A stretch of 64,000 nt of DNA from Ursus arctos (GCF_023065955.2 NW_026623050.1:22464501-22528500); one strand, 5' to 3'; numbered from the stretch's first letter, positions 1 to 9,812 are shown. Numbers and translations are program-made. Notes: generated from the letters alone by a model not told the origin.

Positions 1-1095
1 GCTGCCTGAGTGCTTGTTCCAGGATCCTGACCTTCCATGGAAATGGACGAGTGCTTGCTCAGAGGTGCGCAATGCGCTACAGACTGAATTACCTGTTAGG
101 GACGGAACTTTCTCAGGAGGAGCTTGAATTTCCTTCCCTTGGAGCAATGCTATTTCACAGTCCCTCAGTAGATGTCAGCAGCACAGCGAACATCTCCGTG
201 CCGCAGGAGAAGCAGGTTGGCTTTAAAACAACTTTTCCAATTAAAAAATTAAAAAAAAAAAAAGTCAATGCCTCCTTTGCAATTCTCTTCAGGAATCCCA
301 GAACCCAAACGGTGAGATTCTTGAGAGGATTACCAAGTATGCATTTGCATTTTAAAGACAACCTTTTCTTCTCAGTAATGAAAACATCATCCCAGAGACG
401 GTTAGGGATTATAGCAACCTTTTTAGAATTTTCTGCGAGTTTATCTTGCATTTTACCCTCCAGGCAAGAGTGAAATAATAGAAGATGTCCAATATTTTGT
501 TTCTTCCTGTGAAGTAAATCAAAACCGTGGGAATGTTTCCCCCTAATTTAATTTACTGCTGTCTCCTCGAATGTATCTTTTATTGTGCTCAATTAACCCT
601 CTGATTGTGACCACAACTGCAATGAGGTCAAAGAGTAAGAGTTTTCTTGTCAGAAAAAACGGGCTGATTGGAGTTTGTGGCCAAGTGATATTTGGATGTG
701 GATAGCGACCCTGGGTTTTGCTTATGACATTTAATCCACCCGCGGACTCTCCTTCCCGCTCTCGCCTACATTCTTGCCTGCCCCAGCCCGGGTTTGATAT
801 GAGCTGGGCCAGAGCTGCTAAGTGGGAATGTCTCTATCACTTACATACCTTATTGCCCTCAGTTAGATGTAATTTTGCCGCCAAACTCGACTTCACGGGA
901 GGTTGGCTCTTGGATTGTATATTTACTTGCTTCTACTCCTCCTTGCTTTCTGAGGCTTCAGTCTGTGGTTTCCTGTCATTTCTATCACAGCCTACGTTTT
1001 GTAAGGGGGGAACTAGACGGTCCCCAAGGTTGGAGAATTTATAACTGCGGTCTTTAGGTAGTGAGCTCCCTGTCACTAGAAGTATTTATTCATCA
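1..1095. other. Unrecognised, apparently single-copy sequence
   Basis: No gene, repeat family or RNA is recognised. There is a short A-rich run near 244-262. Frames of up to 140 codons are open on both strands, but they have no recognisable domain and are the kind of frame expected by chance. The segment around 490-700 is AT-rich with few low-complexity tracts and could be a conserved non-coding block; that is a guess without alignment. Confidence 0.5.
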
Positions 1096-1348
1096 GTGAT
1101 TCTCAATTATGGCTGCACACTGGGATCATCTGAGAAGCAAACAACAACTAGGGTGACCAGTCATTCCAGTTGCAGCACCAAAAACTCCACGTCCCAAGGA
1201 ACTCTTTTGTTCTGCGCCAACAGAGATGTTGGGCACCTTACCGATGTTTTCCATTCCCAGAGATACTGGTTTAAGTGAGCATTGGAATTTTTAAAAACTT
1301 CCCAGGTGATTCTAATGTAAAGCTAAGGTTTAGAACCATTGACCTTGA
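1096..1348. mobile_element. MER5-type hAT-Charlie MITE, interrupted or rearranged
   Basis: The two ends look like the inverted termini of a MER5-type non-autonomous hAT element. The left end is close to CAGTGATTCTCAA, followed by GGCTGCACACTGGGATCA. The right end contains CCCAGGTGATTCTAATG and closes with TTTAGAACCATTG, nearly the reverse complement of the left. The middle, about 1140-1284, does not match what I recall of the family and starts with AGGGTGACCAGTCATTCCAG, which resembles the edge of another old repeat. So this is probably one MITE with a second old element inside it. The family assignment is from memory. Confidence 0.55.
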
Positions 1349-1618
1349 GGCCAAATGACCCTGGTCATAAACACTTGGGTAAGCTATAGGAAAAGGTGGC
1401 TTTGCTGCTTTGCTGTCACTGTCAGAGCCTTGACCTGGGGATGTGGCATGGCTTCTAACAAGTCACTCAATGCTTGAACAGGAAGACAGGGGCTGGGATC
1501 AGGGAGAGGCAAGTGGGGGTACTTGCCTTGTGCACAAAATTTAAGAGGCACTAAAGCCACAGTAATCGACATAGATAATATTTCTAAAAATCAAAATTAG
1601 TGTAAAAGATTCATGCTG
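1349..1618. other. Unrecognised sequence
   Basis: I see no gene, RNA or repeat family in this stretch between the MER5-type element and the inverted repeat. Confidence 0.5.
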
Positions 1619-1748
1619 AACAAAATATCAAACTTTTAAATAAAGACAAGATCAGTAACATTGCCACGTGAAGCTATATTGGAGCCTGAGGTAAACGGAA
1701 AATCAGTAAGAACGATCCTGTCTTTATTTAAAAGTTTAGTATTTTCTT
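1619..1748. repeat. Inverted repeat, 35 bp arms with 60 bp spacer
   Basis: The left arm (1619-1653) and the reverse complement of the right arm (1714-1748) agree at 31 of 35 positions counted by hand. The shared core is AAACTTTTAAATAAAGACA. The 60 bp between them (1654-1713) could form a loop. The arms are AT-rich but not a simple repeat. This could be a small palindromic MITE, an old inverted duplication or the template of a long hairpin transcript. I recognise no family and see no clear target-site duplication. Confidence 0.75.
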
Positions 1749-1813
1749 AAGACATCGTGGATTTTCTTGCATTAATCTTGATTTTTGATGTTGCATTTAA
1801 GTATTATATATCT

Positions 1814-2073
1814 CGGGGTGCCTGGGTGGCTCAGTCGGTTAAGCGTCTGCCTTCAGTTCAGCTCGTGATGCCAGGGTCCTGGGATCGAGCTCCGCATCGG
1901 GCTCTCTGCTGGGTTGGGAGTCTCCCTCTTCCTCTCCCTCTCCCTCTCCCTCTCCCTCTCCCTCTCCCTCTCCCTCTCCCTCTCCCTCTCCCTCTCCCTC
2001 TCCCTCTCCCTCTGTGATCTCTCTTGCTTTCGCTCTCTCTCAAATAAATAAATAAAATCTTCATTTAAAAAAA
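1814..2073 (+). mobile_element. Can-SINE (SINEC), with expanded hexamer array
   Basis: This carnivore tRNA-derived SINE starts CGGGGTGCCTGGGTGGCTC and ends AAATAAATAAATAAAATCTT plus an A tail. The tRNA-like head includes GGTTAAGCGTCTGCC and a B-box-like GGGATCGAGCTCC, the internal pol III promoter typical of the family. A perfect 15 bp target-site duplication, AAGTATTATATATCT, flanks it at 1799-1813 and 2074-2088. It is longer than its relatives here because its CT-rich linker has expanded into a hexanucleotide array. Confidence 0.95.
1926..2013. repeat. (CCTCTC)n hexanucleotide array inside the SINE
   Basis: About fourteen near-perfect tandem copies of CCTCTC (GAGAGG on the other strand) sit in the pyrimidine-rich linker of the surrounding SINE, where other copies in the window have only a short CT stretch. 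Such an array is likely length-variable between individuals. The open frames across it, one rich in Leu-Pro and the opposite one in Arg-Gly, are products of the repeat and not genes. Confidence 0.95.
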
Positions 2074-2088
2074 AAGTATTATATATCT

Positions 2089-2879
2089 TGATGACTGGGT
2101 TTTCAGTGCCCCCTCAAATGTTGCGTGCCAGGAAGATGCCTCGCTCACCTGACCCCAGTCCCTGCCCTGGGAAGGATGCACCTCCAGGTTCATCGAAACC
2201 AGAGTGGAGCCCCTTGGGCTTGTCAGAGGCTCACTGGGTTCACAGATCGTCAGTATTGTCTCAGGGCACTGTCTTCAGAGGGAAGCAGGTCTCCTAGGAG
2301 AAGGGAAGTGGTGACCGGCAGGGCTGAGCGAGTGGAATTCACAAGGGCCCTGGAAGGGGAAGCGGAGCCTGTGGTCCTCAGCGCCCCGGGCCGGGGCAGA
2401 GCAGGTCCCTGGGGCAGTGCTAAGTGACTTGTAGGTTTCAGCTGATTTAAACTCTTGCAGCCCTTTTGGTTAGAAACCAAAAGCAAACTGTGTTTCTCCA
2501 TTTCCAGGATTAAAATGAAGTAAAACCAGAACGCTTTTTTTTGTAAGTGGAATGGAGAACAGATAGGGCAAAAACCTGTCTGTGGCAGGCTTTGGGGGGA
2601 AGAGGGAGGCAGCGGACTAAGCATATCCAGTGTCAGCCGGTTTCTCAGCTGGCGTGCCCCCCCGCCGGGGCCCAGGCCCAGGACTGGCAATGCCAACGGC
2701 CGGAGAGAAAGGCTTAGTGGGCTCATGAGGCTGCGAGCCTCTTCGGGCTGAGAGACCCCACAGGAAGGGCCACCCCATTTCCTCCTGCCGTCCTGCTAGT
2801 TTGAAACAGGAGCTGCAGAAAGCATACTTGCTGTGTATTTTTTCATGAAAAGTCAGAATGGACCAAAGTGTTATTATTT
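2089..2879. other. Unrecognised sequence, moderately GC-rich
   Basis: No gene or repeat family is recognised. Parts near 2130-2430 and 2590-2760 are GC-richer than the surroundings, and several frames stay open there for 100-158 codons on either strand. None carries a recognisable domain or a convincing exon structure. Confidence 0.45.
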
Positions 2880-3130
2880 GTGCAACATGGTTTAATCGGG
2901 TCAGATTTGGGTTTAGAAGACTGGATTCCAATCCCAGCCCTACTTCAGTTGCGGAGCTTTGGGCAAGTCAGTAAGCCTCCTAGAGACTCACTTCCAGCCT
3001 GCAAATGAGGGCGAATGGGATTTACCCCGCCAGCCCCTAAAGACATCGTGAGACTTGACTGGTTCGTGTTGGTATAAAGGCCCCACAGCCAGAGGCATGA
3101 TTGTGGCTGTGGTTGTTGCTATCATTACAG
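2880..3130 (+). mobile_element. MIR SINE (ancient)
   Basis: The stretch follows the MIR layout: a tRNA-derived part (ATTCCAATCCCAGCCCTAC), then TTTGGGCAAGTCAGTAAGCC, then a diverged CTGCAAATGAGGGCGAATGG where intact MIRs read like CTGTAAAATGGGGATAATA. It is heavily diverged, as expected for this old mammal-wide family. Confidence 0.7.
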
Positions 3131-3159
3131 CCCACGGTCTTGCTATTTTAGCTTGCTCA

Positions 3160-4330
3160 CCTAACACATTGGTTAATTCAATATATAGCTGAGAGCCTGC
3201 ATGGGCAAGGCTCCGTGCTGTGAAGGAGATAAAGCATTTTCCCACGAAGGGTCTAGTAGGAGACAGGACAAATATACAGAAAACCACAAGATGTGATAGA
3301 AAGGGACACTAATATCAAGGAGGCAAGCAGGGGGAGGAGCTGTTCCTTCTGGCAGGAGGACTCCCAGAGGATCTCACAGGGAGGTAAATATTGGGATGAG
3401 GCATTGTAAAGGTCAGATATTTGCAGCGTGAGCTGGGGTGTGTGTGGGGGGGAGGGGTTTCGGGCAGGGAGTAGGGAAGGCCCTCCAGGGGAAGGCACAG
3501 AGGCTGGGAATTTGTTGAGGCACTTCCGGAGAGATGAAAGTGTTTCCTAGCTGGACCATGGTCTATATACGAACAGAACAGTGGGCAAAGGTTGGAAAGA
3601 GGTGTAGGGACCAGGTTGTTTGGGGGGGGGGTGGGAATCTGATCTAGGGGAAGGAGTATGGACTTTATCGTTTGGGCAGCTTTGTTCTTGATGGTGTTTG
3701 AGTGGGGTAGTGGCACAATTAGACGTATTGATATTTAACCAATACGTCACGAGTAGAACCACACTGCCGGCTTGCCCAGGCCCTGGGCACTAATGTTTCT
3801 CTTCCTTCTCCTTATGGGACTCACTGGTGGATGCTGAGGGACAGAGGGGCTCCCAGTGAGGGCAGCCAACCAGCCTCAGGGGCCTCAGAATTTGAACAAT
3901 TCAGTAAGTTTATGTTGAGCCTCCTTTCTGTTCCAAGTACTGGGCGGGAGCTCGGGATTCAATTGTGAACGAGATTTAGTTCTTGTCTACAAGTGCAGGG
4001 GAGAGAGTCGGGTGTTGGGGGCTGCAATACAGTGTGGTCCCTAACTGGGGCTTGGGGATGCAGATGGAGGGGAAGGGGTGGGACGGATTTGGAAGAAAAG
4101 AATGAATAAGCCGAGGCTTAGAAACTGAGTAGAGGGACCCAGGTCAGGCAGCAGGGGAGGAAGGGCAGGCTAAGCAGGACCAGCAGCGAAGCACAGTTGG
4201 TAAGAAAGCGGGACATGAAGGAACCTGTAAGAAATTGAGTGGATCTGGGACCCAGCATCCCGGGACTGATGTCCAGTCCTGGAGCAGGGCCAAGGAGCTC
4301 AACTTTCTCCTGAAGGCACGGGCCTGTTGG
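3160..4330. repeat. Probable ancient dispersed repeat (family not named)
   Basis: Parts near 3175-3300 and 3895-4230 resemble a common mammalian dispersed repeat: a 'tactgggcgggagctcggga' type core, then stretches rich in GGAAGG and GGCAGG, including a phrase like ATGGACTTTATC. The same core recurs near 13.5, 38.1, 42.8 and 45.7 kb. I cannot name the family with confidence (L2-era). No coding capacity is supported. A run of nine G falls near 3622-3630. Confidence 0.35.
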
Positions 4331-5334
4331 TGTGTTTCAGCCTGAGAGAGACTGGGTCAGACTTCATTTGGAAAGGAGACTTCAGGCAGGGTGAGGATTG
4401 CTTGGGTTGGGGAAGTGGCTCGGCCCAGAAGCTTCTCCAGGCAGAGGCAATGGTGGTTAGAACAGGAGCAGGATGCTGGAAGTGCATTCCCGGCAGGACC
4501 AGCCAGACTTGGTTTGGGGCTGGGGGTGAGGCAGAGAGAAAAGCCAGAGATCGACACCTACTAGCTCTAATCTTAGACCTCTGTGCTAAATGTTTTCTTT
4601 GAGGATTTTTAGGTCAATTTAAAATTATCCTCTGTTCCAAACCTAGTGAGGCTTCAAATGTCCTTCCATGATCGGACCCTAGGTTGTGATTCTGCGACTC
4701 ACTGTTCTGGTGTTGGACACCACCACACTTCGGGGTATTAGCACTGTAGAGGGTCGCGGGAGAGCAATACCCAGCCTCCTTCTGGTGCAGATGAAGAAGC
4801 TGAGCCCCTTCCAGGAGAAGAGGAACATTTAAAGTCACAGACCTCAAGGTCGGCGAAAATATGCGGGGGCATCCCATCTTCCCTTGGCCTCCTGCATGGG
4901 CTGCCAGTGTCAGACCCAACCTCCCTGGGCCTGGCCCAAGGTGTGTCCGTCCGCACCAGAAGCCGATTTCAGAGCAGCCCCGGCGGCTCGCAGCAGAACT
5001 GACAGCCTCTCCCAGGACGCGATGCGGGGAGAGCGGCTGTGCCCTTGGCTCTGCTCCACTCAGATAAACGTTCCTGGGGCAGATGTGTCTGGGAAATGCA
5101 CACGATCCGTCTCCCTCTTGAAGATTCACAACACGCATGAGTATACCAAAGCATCTGAGAAGACACTTCCTTAGTTTTGCTGACTCAGTCTCGCCTGAAT
5201 TTATTTATCCACAGAATCTTATTATTTTTTTTAATCCATGAAACTATTAGCATCCCAGGGAAGTGGCATTCCACATAACTCCTGGGAGAAATAAGTGGTC
5301 TCCAGGTGGTTCTAATGGGCAGACAGGTTGAGGT
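4331..5334. other. Unrecognised sequence
   Basis: No gene or repeat is recognised. A minus-strand frame of 174 codons (4614-5138) is open, but shadow frames run through it on both strands, it has no recognisable domain, and the codon pattern does not look selected. I treat it as chance. Confidence 0.45.
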
Positions 5335-5505
5335 CTTGCTACTCAAAGCATGGACCGTGGACTGGCAGCTGCAGCAACATCACCTGGGGATCTTATTAGA
5401 AATGCAGAATGACAAGCCCCACCTCAGACCGCTGAGTTTAAGGCTGCATTTCACAAAGTCCGCAGGTCATTCATGCCGCATGGAAGTTTGAGGAGCACGG
5501 CTCTA
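5335..5505 (-). mobile_element. MER5A-type hAT-Charlie MITE
   Basis: The sequence reads TTGCTACTCAAAGCATGG, then CATCACCTGGGGATCTTATTA, AGAAATGCAGAATGACAAG and CCCCACCTCAGACC, ending near GAAGTTTGAGGAGCACGG. This is the MER5A order on the minus strand. Length is close to the roughly 190 bp of the family. A non-autonomous DNA transposon fossil with no coding role. Confidence 0.8.
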
Positions 5506-5853
5506 AGTCACAGTGGTGGACATTAGCTGGACATTGGAAGCAACTGGGGAGCTTAAAAACTCCTGATATCCAGGTGCCAGCCCCTGGGATCCTAGCAGTT
5601 AAGGCCTGGGAGATGGATTTTATTTTTTATTGTGGTAAAATATACATAACATAAAATTGATCATTTCATACATTTTAGCTGTGCTATACTTTAGGGCGCT
5701 AAGTGTATTTGCAATGTTGTGCAATGACCATTATTATCAATCGCCAGAATTTTTATTGTCATCACAAACGCTGTATCCACTAAACCATAGGGGCAATGGA
5801 ATTTTAAAAAGCTCAGTAGCTGATTCGAAATGCAGTCAAGTTTGAAAACCACT
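5506..5853. mobile_element. Second MER5-type MITE, split by an L1 fragment
   Basis: The left half (5506-5613) contains ACATTGGAAGCAACTGGGGA and CAGGTGCCAGCCCCTGGGAT. The right half (5797-5853) contains TTTTAAAAAGCTCAGTAGC and closes with AAGTTTGAAAACCACTC, an inverted terminus. The halves are separated by L1 3'-end sequence and joined by a short repeated ATGGA(A)TTTTA, consistent with a target-site duplication. So the L1 landed in an existing MITE. Confidence 0.65.
5614..5796 (-). mobile_element. L1 (old L1M type) 3'-end fragment
   Basis: The start, TTTTTATTGTGGTAAAATAT then ACATAACATAAAATTG, is the reverse complement of an old L1 3' terminus. It continues with a diverged GCAATGTTGTGCAATGACCA and CTGTATCCACTAAACCATA. 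Related 3' ends in the same orientation occur at 12.3 and 15.65 kb. Non-coding and 5'-truncated, inserted into a MER5-type element. Confidence 0.75.
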
Positions 5854-5895
5854 CATTTAGGCTACATGCTCGCTACATTTAGAATGTGCCACCAA

Positions 5896-6097
5896 GGGGC
5901 GCCTGGGTGGCGCAGTCGTTAAACGTCTGCCTTCGGCTCAGGGCGTGATCCTGGCGTTATGGGATCGAGCCCCACATCAGGCTCCTCTGCTGGGAGCCTG
6001 CTTCTTCCTCTCCCACTCCCCCTGCTTGTGTTCCCTCTCTCGCTGGCTGTCTCTATCTCTGTCAAATAAATAAATAAAGTCTTAAAAAAAAAAAAAA
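5896..6097 (+). mobile_element. Can-SINE, young type
   Basis: It starts GGGGCGCCTGGGTGGCGCAG, passes CTTCGGCTCAGGGCGTGATC and GGGATCGAGCCCCACATCAG (B-box region), and ends AAATAAATAAATAAAGTCTT plus a pure A tail. A perfect 15 bp target-site duplication, AGAATGTGCCACCAA, lies at 5881-5895 and 6098-6112. Low divergence and the intact duplication mark a recent insertion. Confidence 0.97.
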
Positions 6098-6112
6098 AGA
6101 ATGTGCCACCAA

Positions 6113-6364
6113 AGGCCTTGAGCCCTTCTAGGTCACGTGAAGCCTGACTTTGGACCCCAAAAGGCCTTCAGTTCCAATACGGACTTTGGGACCTTGGCAA
6201 GTCAGCCTCTCTCAGAAGGTCTGTTCCATCTACATGCACGGGCAGTGACGTGTACCCCACAGTGTAGTGGGAACGGCTGTCTGCGTAAAGTACGTGCGTG
6301 GTCCGGGGCCTGGCCTACAAATGTCAGTGAAGAATCACAATTATTAGGCTACCTTACTTGGGGA
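6113..6364. other. Unrecognised sequence
   Basis: Nothing recognised between the SINE and the following MIR. Confidence 0.45.
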
Positions 6365-6632
6365 GGCAGCTTAGTGAAAAGTCCTGGCTTTCCCACTTAG
6401 GGATGACGTCACATGGACAAGTTATTTTATCATTCTGAACCTCTGGGTGTGTATGTGTACGTGTGTGTGTGTGTGTGTGTGTGCGTGTGTGTGTGTTTGT
6501 GTGTTTTAATCTGTAAAATGGGGATAATGGTACTTAACTCATAAGATTATAGTGAGAATGAAGCCAGACGCCATTCAAATGTGACTGTTATACAGTAGGG
6601 GCTCAATAAATGGTGGTAATTAGTTACAAATG
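6365..6632 (+). mobile_element. MIR SINE interrupted by a TG repeat
   Basis: ATGGACAAGTTATTTTATCA and CATTCTGAACCTCTGGG begin the conserved MIR segment, and TAATCTGTAAAATGGGGATA resumes it beyond the TG tract. The end is CAGTAGGGGCTCAATAAATG, the classic MIR 3' end. The TG repeat has expanded where MIRs normally read 'cctcagtttcctca'. Confidence 0.9.
6447..6504. repeat. (TG)n microsatellite
   Basis: A TG-rich tract with perfect purine-pyrimidine alternation from 6447 to 6496 (50 bp), broken by a TTT before a last GTGTG. It contains TATG, TACG and TGCG variants, and is a likely polymorphic site. Confidence 0.95.
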
Positions 6633-8309
6633 TGAGACATACATTACTTCTGTATCATCTGCCATCCAAGGTCAAAGGAATCATAGACTTTTAACACTGA
6701 AATAGTTTTTAAGATGAGAGGAAAAAATCAGTCAAATATCGAGACTTGGAAATGTCACCCTTTCATGGCAGCGCAGGCGGGGGGTGACCACGGCGCAGTT
6801 ATCGGAGCCCCTGGAGCTCCCATCGCTGAGCTCTTGCTAGCTGGCCGTTCTCAGGCAAGGCAAATTCTCAGGGACGCGGGCTCCTCATCTGAAAACCAGA
6901 GACTTAAAAACAATATATGTGCATCTATAAGTGTGTGACTATGAAGAGAGAACGTTTTTCAGGTCTCATGAAAAGGGGCCCATTGAAGCTTCTTTCCTGT
7001 CACACTCTGTCGCCTTGCTAAGCCACCCAGCTGCCAGGGGCCAGGATACGAGCCACTCCTCTTTCCCTCCGTCCCCTCCCCTCCCCAGTCCTGGGCTTCT
7101 TCCACTGCCTGAAGGACCTGACATGTGGAAAACACCATTAGTAACCATCTTGTTCCCACAGATATCCATTAAATAAAAAATTCTCTTCAGCACTCTCTCC
7201 ATTCTCTCTGAAACTCTCAACCAAGCAAAGATCTTTCCTAAACCGGGATCAGTTTTGTTTGGGCTAAGACGATTCTGGTCATATGTACATAGTCTGATCC
7301 TCTAGGACGAAATGTCAGCATGTTACCAATATTATTCAAATATATACTGTCACATGTATTTTCCAATTCATAATAGTGTATGTCAGTTTATTAAATCACC
7401 GTGCGGCACATGGGATTGTATTTGCACTCCTTATGGATGTTTTTACTGTTTTGTAGTCAAGATGAATTATGCTTTGAGATTTGTAGGTATTCTTTGTTCT
7501 CGATGGCCTAGCTTTATCATCAAAATGACTTGGTTACATGATTAAACCAAATGTTATCTTCTTCTTTTTTTTTAATGAGTATTTTGGAATGTACAATGCT
7601 GATGAATACCAGTGGTTTAAGATTGACCAGCAGACTAAAATCTCTATTTTACAGCTACATGCTGCATTTATAAGACATCAAAGGAAAAAAAAAAAGACGT
7701 GGAGTCACATTACCAAAAATAGTTCAGAATTGCTGGGTATAGGCTACGTGTATGTAGGGAAGTAAATTTGAAGGGGTCCACAGGGATGCAGTCATGAAGG
7801 GTCTGAATACTGGTGCTTTATTCTGTGGACCGGGGTCCCATGCTGCAATACCCACTATGGTTGGGCAGCAGCGAATGACGAGGTCCTGTGTAAGAAAAGG
7901 CATCTTTGATTGTGCTTTTTCAAATCCGACACAATTTGCTTATAAAACGGGTAGGAAAAAAATTCATGCCTACAAAGAACTACGCACTGTCATGTTTTTC
8001 TTCAAATGTGCCCTCATAAACTATTTGTTCTGTGCCCAGTGGAGGCGAAGAGAACCATTTCTCTACTATAAGAAAAACAACAGAGTATGCAGGGTCACGT
8101 ATGGCAATCCACCCTCCCTTCAGTGTCACGGAGACTATGGGGAGGGGAGGGGACCGTGGCTGCCCCCACCAGCCAGTCCCCGCCTCGGGAGACCTACCTC
8201 TGTTTAGCTCCATTTGAGGCTTTTGTTCTGGGGGGACAGAAGCTCCACGTGGAGAAGTCTGAATTTTGGAGAAACGTCAGAAATTTGCTTTCTGTAAAAT
8301 CTCATATAT
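6633..8309. other. Unrecognised sequence
   Basis: No gene or repeat family is recognised with confidence. The stretch contains a T run near 7564-7573 and an A run near 7684-7695, whose orientation and spacing do not define an element. AT-rich parts (7300-7760) could be eroded LINE sequence. The pyrimidine-rich piece near 7055-7100 is unremarkable. Confidence 0.45.
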
Positions 8310-8473
8310 TATTTTCTTTATTTATGTATGTATGTATGTATGTATGTATTTATTTATTTATTTTTATAAGTAGGCTCCATGCCCAGCATGGTGCCCATCA
8401 CGGGGGTTGAACTCATGACTCTGAGATCAAGACCTGAGATCAAGAGTCAGACGTTTAACCAGCCAGGCACCCC
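8310..8473 (-). mobile_element. Can-SINE, older copy, antisense
   Basis: Reading left to right, a TATTTATTTATTT tail is followed by AAGTAGGCTCCATGCCCAGC, ACTCTGAGATCAAGACC and a reversed tRNA-like head ending AACCAGCCAGGCACCCC. Divergence is higher than in the young copies. A degenerate flanking duplication resembling AAATCTC(TC)AT is visible on both sides. Confidence 0.85.
8321..8365. repeat. (TATG)n and (TATT)n tetranucleotide repeat
   Basis: Several TATG units run directly into TATT units at the 3' tail of the antisense SINE. Tail-derived microsatellites of this kind are common in carnivore SINEs and usually variable. Confidence 0.9.
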
Positions 8474-8740
8474 TGAAATCTCTCATTTTAATTGTTGACC
8501 TGATAACAGCAGAAAAAAAATGCGCGTGCCCATCCGTACATAGCACACATTTGTAGACTGGATTCCGTGCGGGAACTGCCAGCTTGAGACCACTGCCAGC
8601 AACCGAAGAGCTTTAACGATAACAGAGATGTGACCAATTTACACTCTAGAAAGATTTATGTCCAATAGCATGTTAGTACAAAGGGTGCTAATTGGTTAAA
8701 GCAGTCTCACTGGCCTCTTTATTTTTAAATGTGTATTTAG
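8474..8740. other. Unrecognised sequence
   Basis: Nothing recognised in this stretch between the SINE and the next MIR. Confidence 0.4.
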
Positions 8741-8962
8741 CAAATACCCATATAGTGTTAACTACCCCAGAAACTGTTGCAAATGTTTTGCAGGTATTTA
8801 GTCCTTCTAACAGACATGCGTGATCTATACTATGACTATCTCCATTTTATAAATGAGACCTGAGGCACAAGGTCAGAAAACCAGTAAGGGGCAGAGCTGG
8901 GTTTTGAACCCAGACGGTCTGCTTCCAGAATGTAGCATTTAACCGCTCTGCCATGTTGCCTT
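8741..8962 (-). mobile_element. MIR SINE, antisense, nearly full length
   Basis: In reverse orientation it shows CTCCATTTTATAAATGAGA, CTGAGGCACAAGGTCAG, GTAAGGGGCAGAGCTGGG and TTGAACCCAGACGGTCTGC, ending near AACCGCTCTGCCATGTTGCC. These are the conserved MIR segments in the correct antisense order. Confidence 0.9.
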
Positions 8963-8995
8963 TTGATGATAAAAGATAATATACATTCAGAAGAT

Positions 8996-8996
<1 letters not shown>

Positions 8997-9034
<38 letters not shown>

Positions 9035-9040
9035 ACAGAG
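8997..9040. repeat. (TG)n microsatellite
   Basis: A short TG tract with one CG at the start and a GG interruption near the end. Likely length-variable. Confidence 0.9.
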
Positions 9041-9194
9041 AGAGGGACAGTTGGAATGGTGAGTATAACTTTTTGAGATACAATTACATTCTGGTTGTGG
9101 TTGGGGAAAACATAGAGACACAGGTGTCTTTATTGGTTAAACAGCATTGTTAAAGGATGAGAAATTTCTCTGTGGAAAATCCAACTAATATGTC

Positions 9195-9214
9195 AAAAAA
9201 AAAAAAAAAAAAAA
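9195..9214. repeat. A homopolymer run
   Basis: An uninterrupted run of about 19-20 A. The upstream 120 bp is not recognised, so I cannot say whether it is the tail of a retro-insertion. Confidence 0.8.
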
Positions 9215-9540
9215 GAAGAATTAGTGCGAAGGCAGTCTGCAAGAACTCTGAAAGGAGTGAGAGTCAGAAGACTTTCTCCAGATCTGGTGTGCTCCTGGGA
9301 GCCTCTTGATGGCGCTTCACGGCCACGTGCTGGGGAGGTGAAGTCAAGCTTCTCTTTGGTTTCTGAGGGGCGTGTCCTGAATACCCACTGGTTAGGACGT
9401 CTCTTTCCCGTCAGCACTCGCTCCGCCCTGGCTCCTCCCACCGTGAAGCCCGGAAGCCAGCTGACTGTCCACTTTTTGGGGGGCCACAGAGCAAGAATCT
9501 TAAGAGATAAGCATGGGCTCCCCCAGACTAAGGACACGTG
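9215..9540. other. Unrecognised sequence
   Basis: GC-richer than its flanks, with frames of 105 (+) and 133 (-) codons covering the same bases. Neither has a recognisable domain, and the minus frame starts in the A run. Treated as non-coding. Confidence 0.45.
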
Positions 9541-9812
9541 ACAACTAAATGCAACATGTGACCCAGGCTTGGGCCCTGGACCAGGAGAAGACAATTAGTG
9601 GGACAATGGATGATATCTGAATAGGGTCCATAGCATAGATAGGAAGTATCGCAACAAGGTTAATTTTCTGCTTTGATCGTTGTAGTGCAGTTGGGTACGA
9701 TGTTAACATTTGGGTAACTTGATGAGGGTTATATGGGAATTCTTTGTACCATTTTTGCAATCTTTTTGTAAGTCCGAAATTATTTTAAATGGAAAAGATA
9801 AGAAATAAAGAA
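9541..9812 (+). mobile_element. L1-type 3'-end fragment
   Basis: The string GTGACCCAGGCTTGGGCCCT, GACAATTAGTGGGACAATGG, CGATGTTAACATTTGGGTAA and the ending TAAGTCCGAAATTATTTTAA follows an old L1 3' end that I recall as common in mammals, terminating in A-rich sequence with AATAAA near 9803. A partner with the same ending lies near 21.7-21.87 kb. Confidence 0.6.

Noticed and set aside
1757..2064. Leu-Pro-rich plus frame and Arg-Gly-rich minus frame
   Set aside because: Both are translations of the CCTCTC array and the SINE.
4614..5138. 174-codon minus-strand frame
   Set aside because: Several other frames are open over the same bases, it has no known domain, and the sequence looks non-coding.
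5896..6097. Possible tRNA gene in the SINE heads (this and sixteen other copies)
   Set aside because: The A- and B-box-like motifs belong to the tRNA-derived head of a SINE. The sequence does not continue into a cloverleaf, and A-tails and target-site duplications show retroposition.
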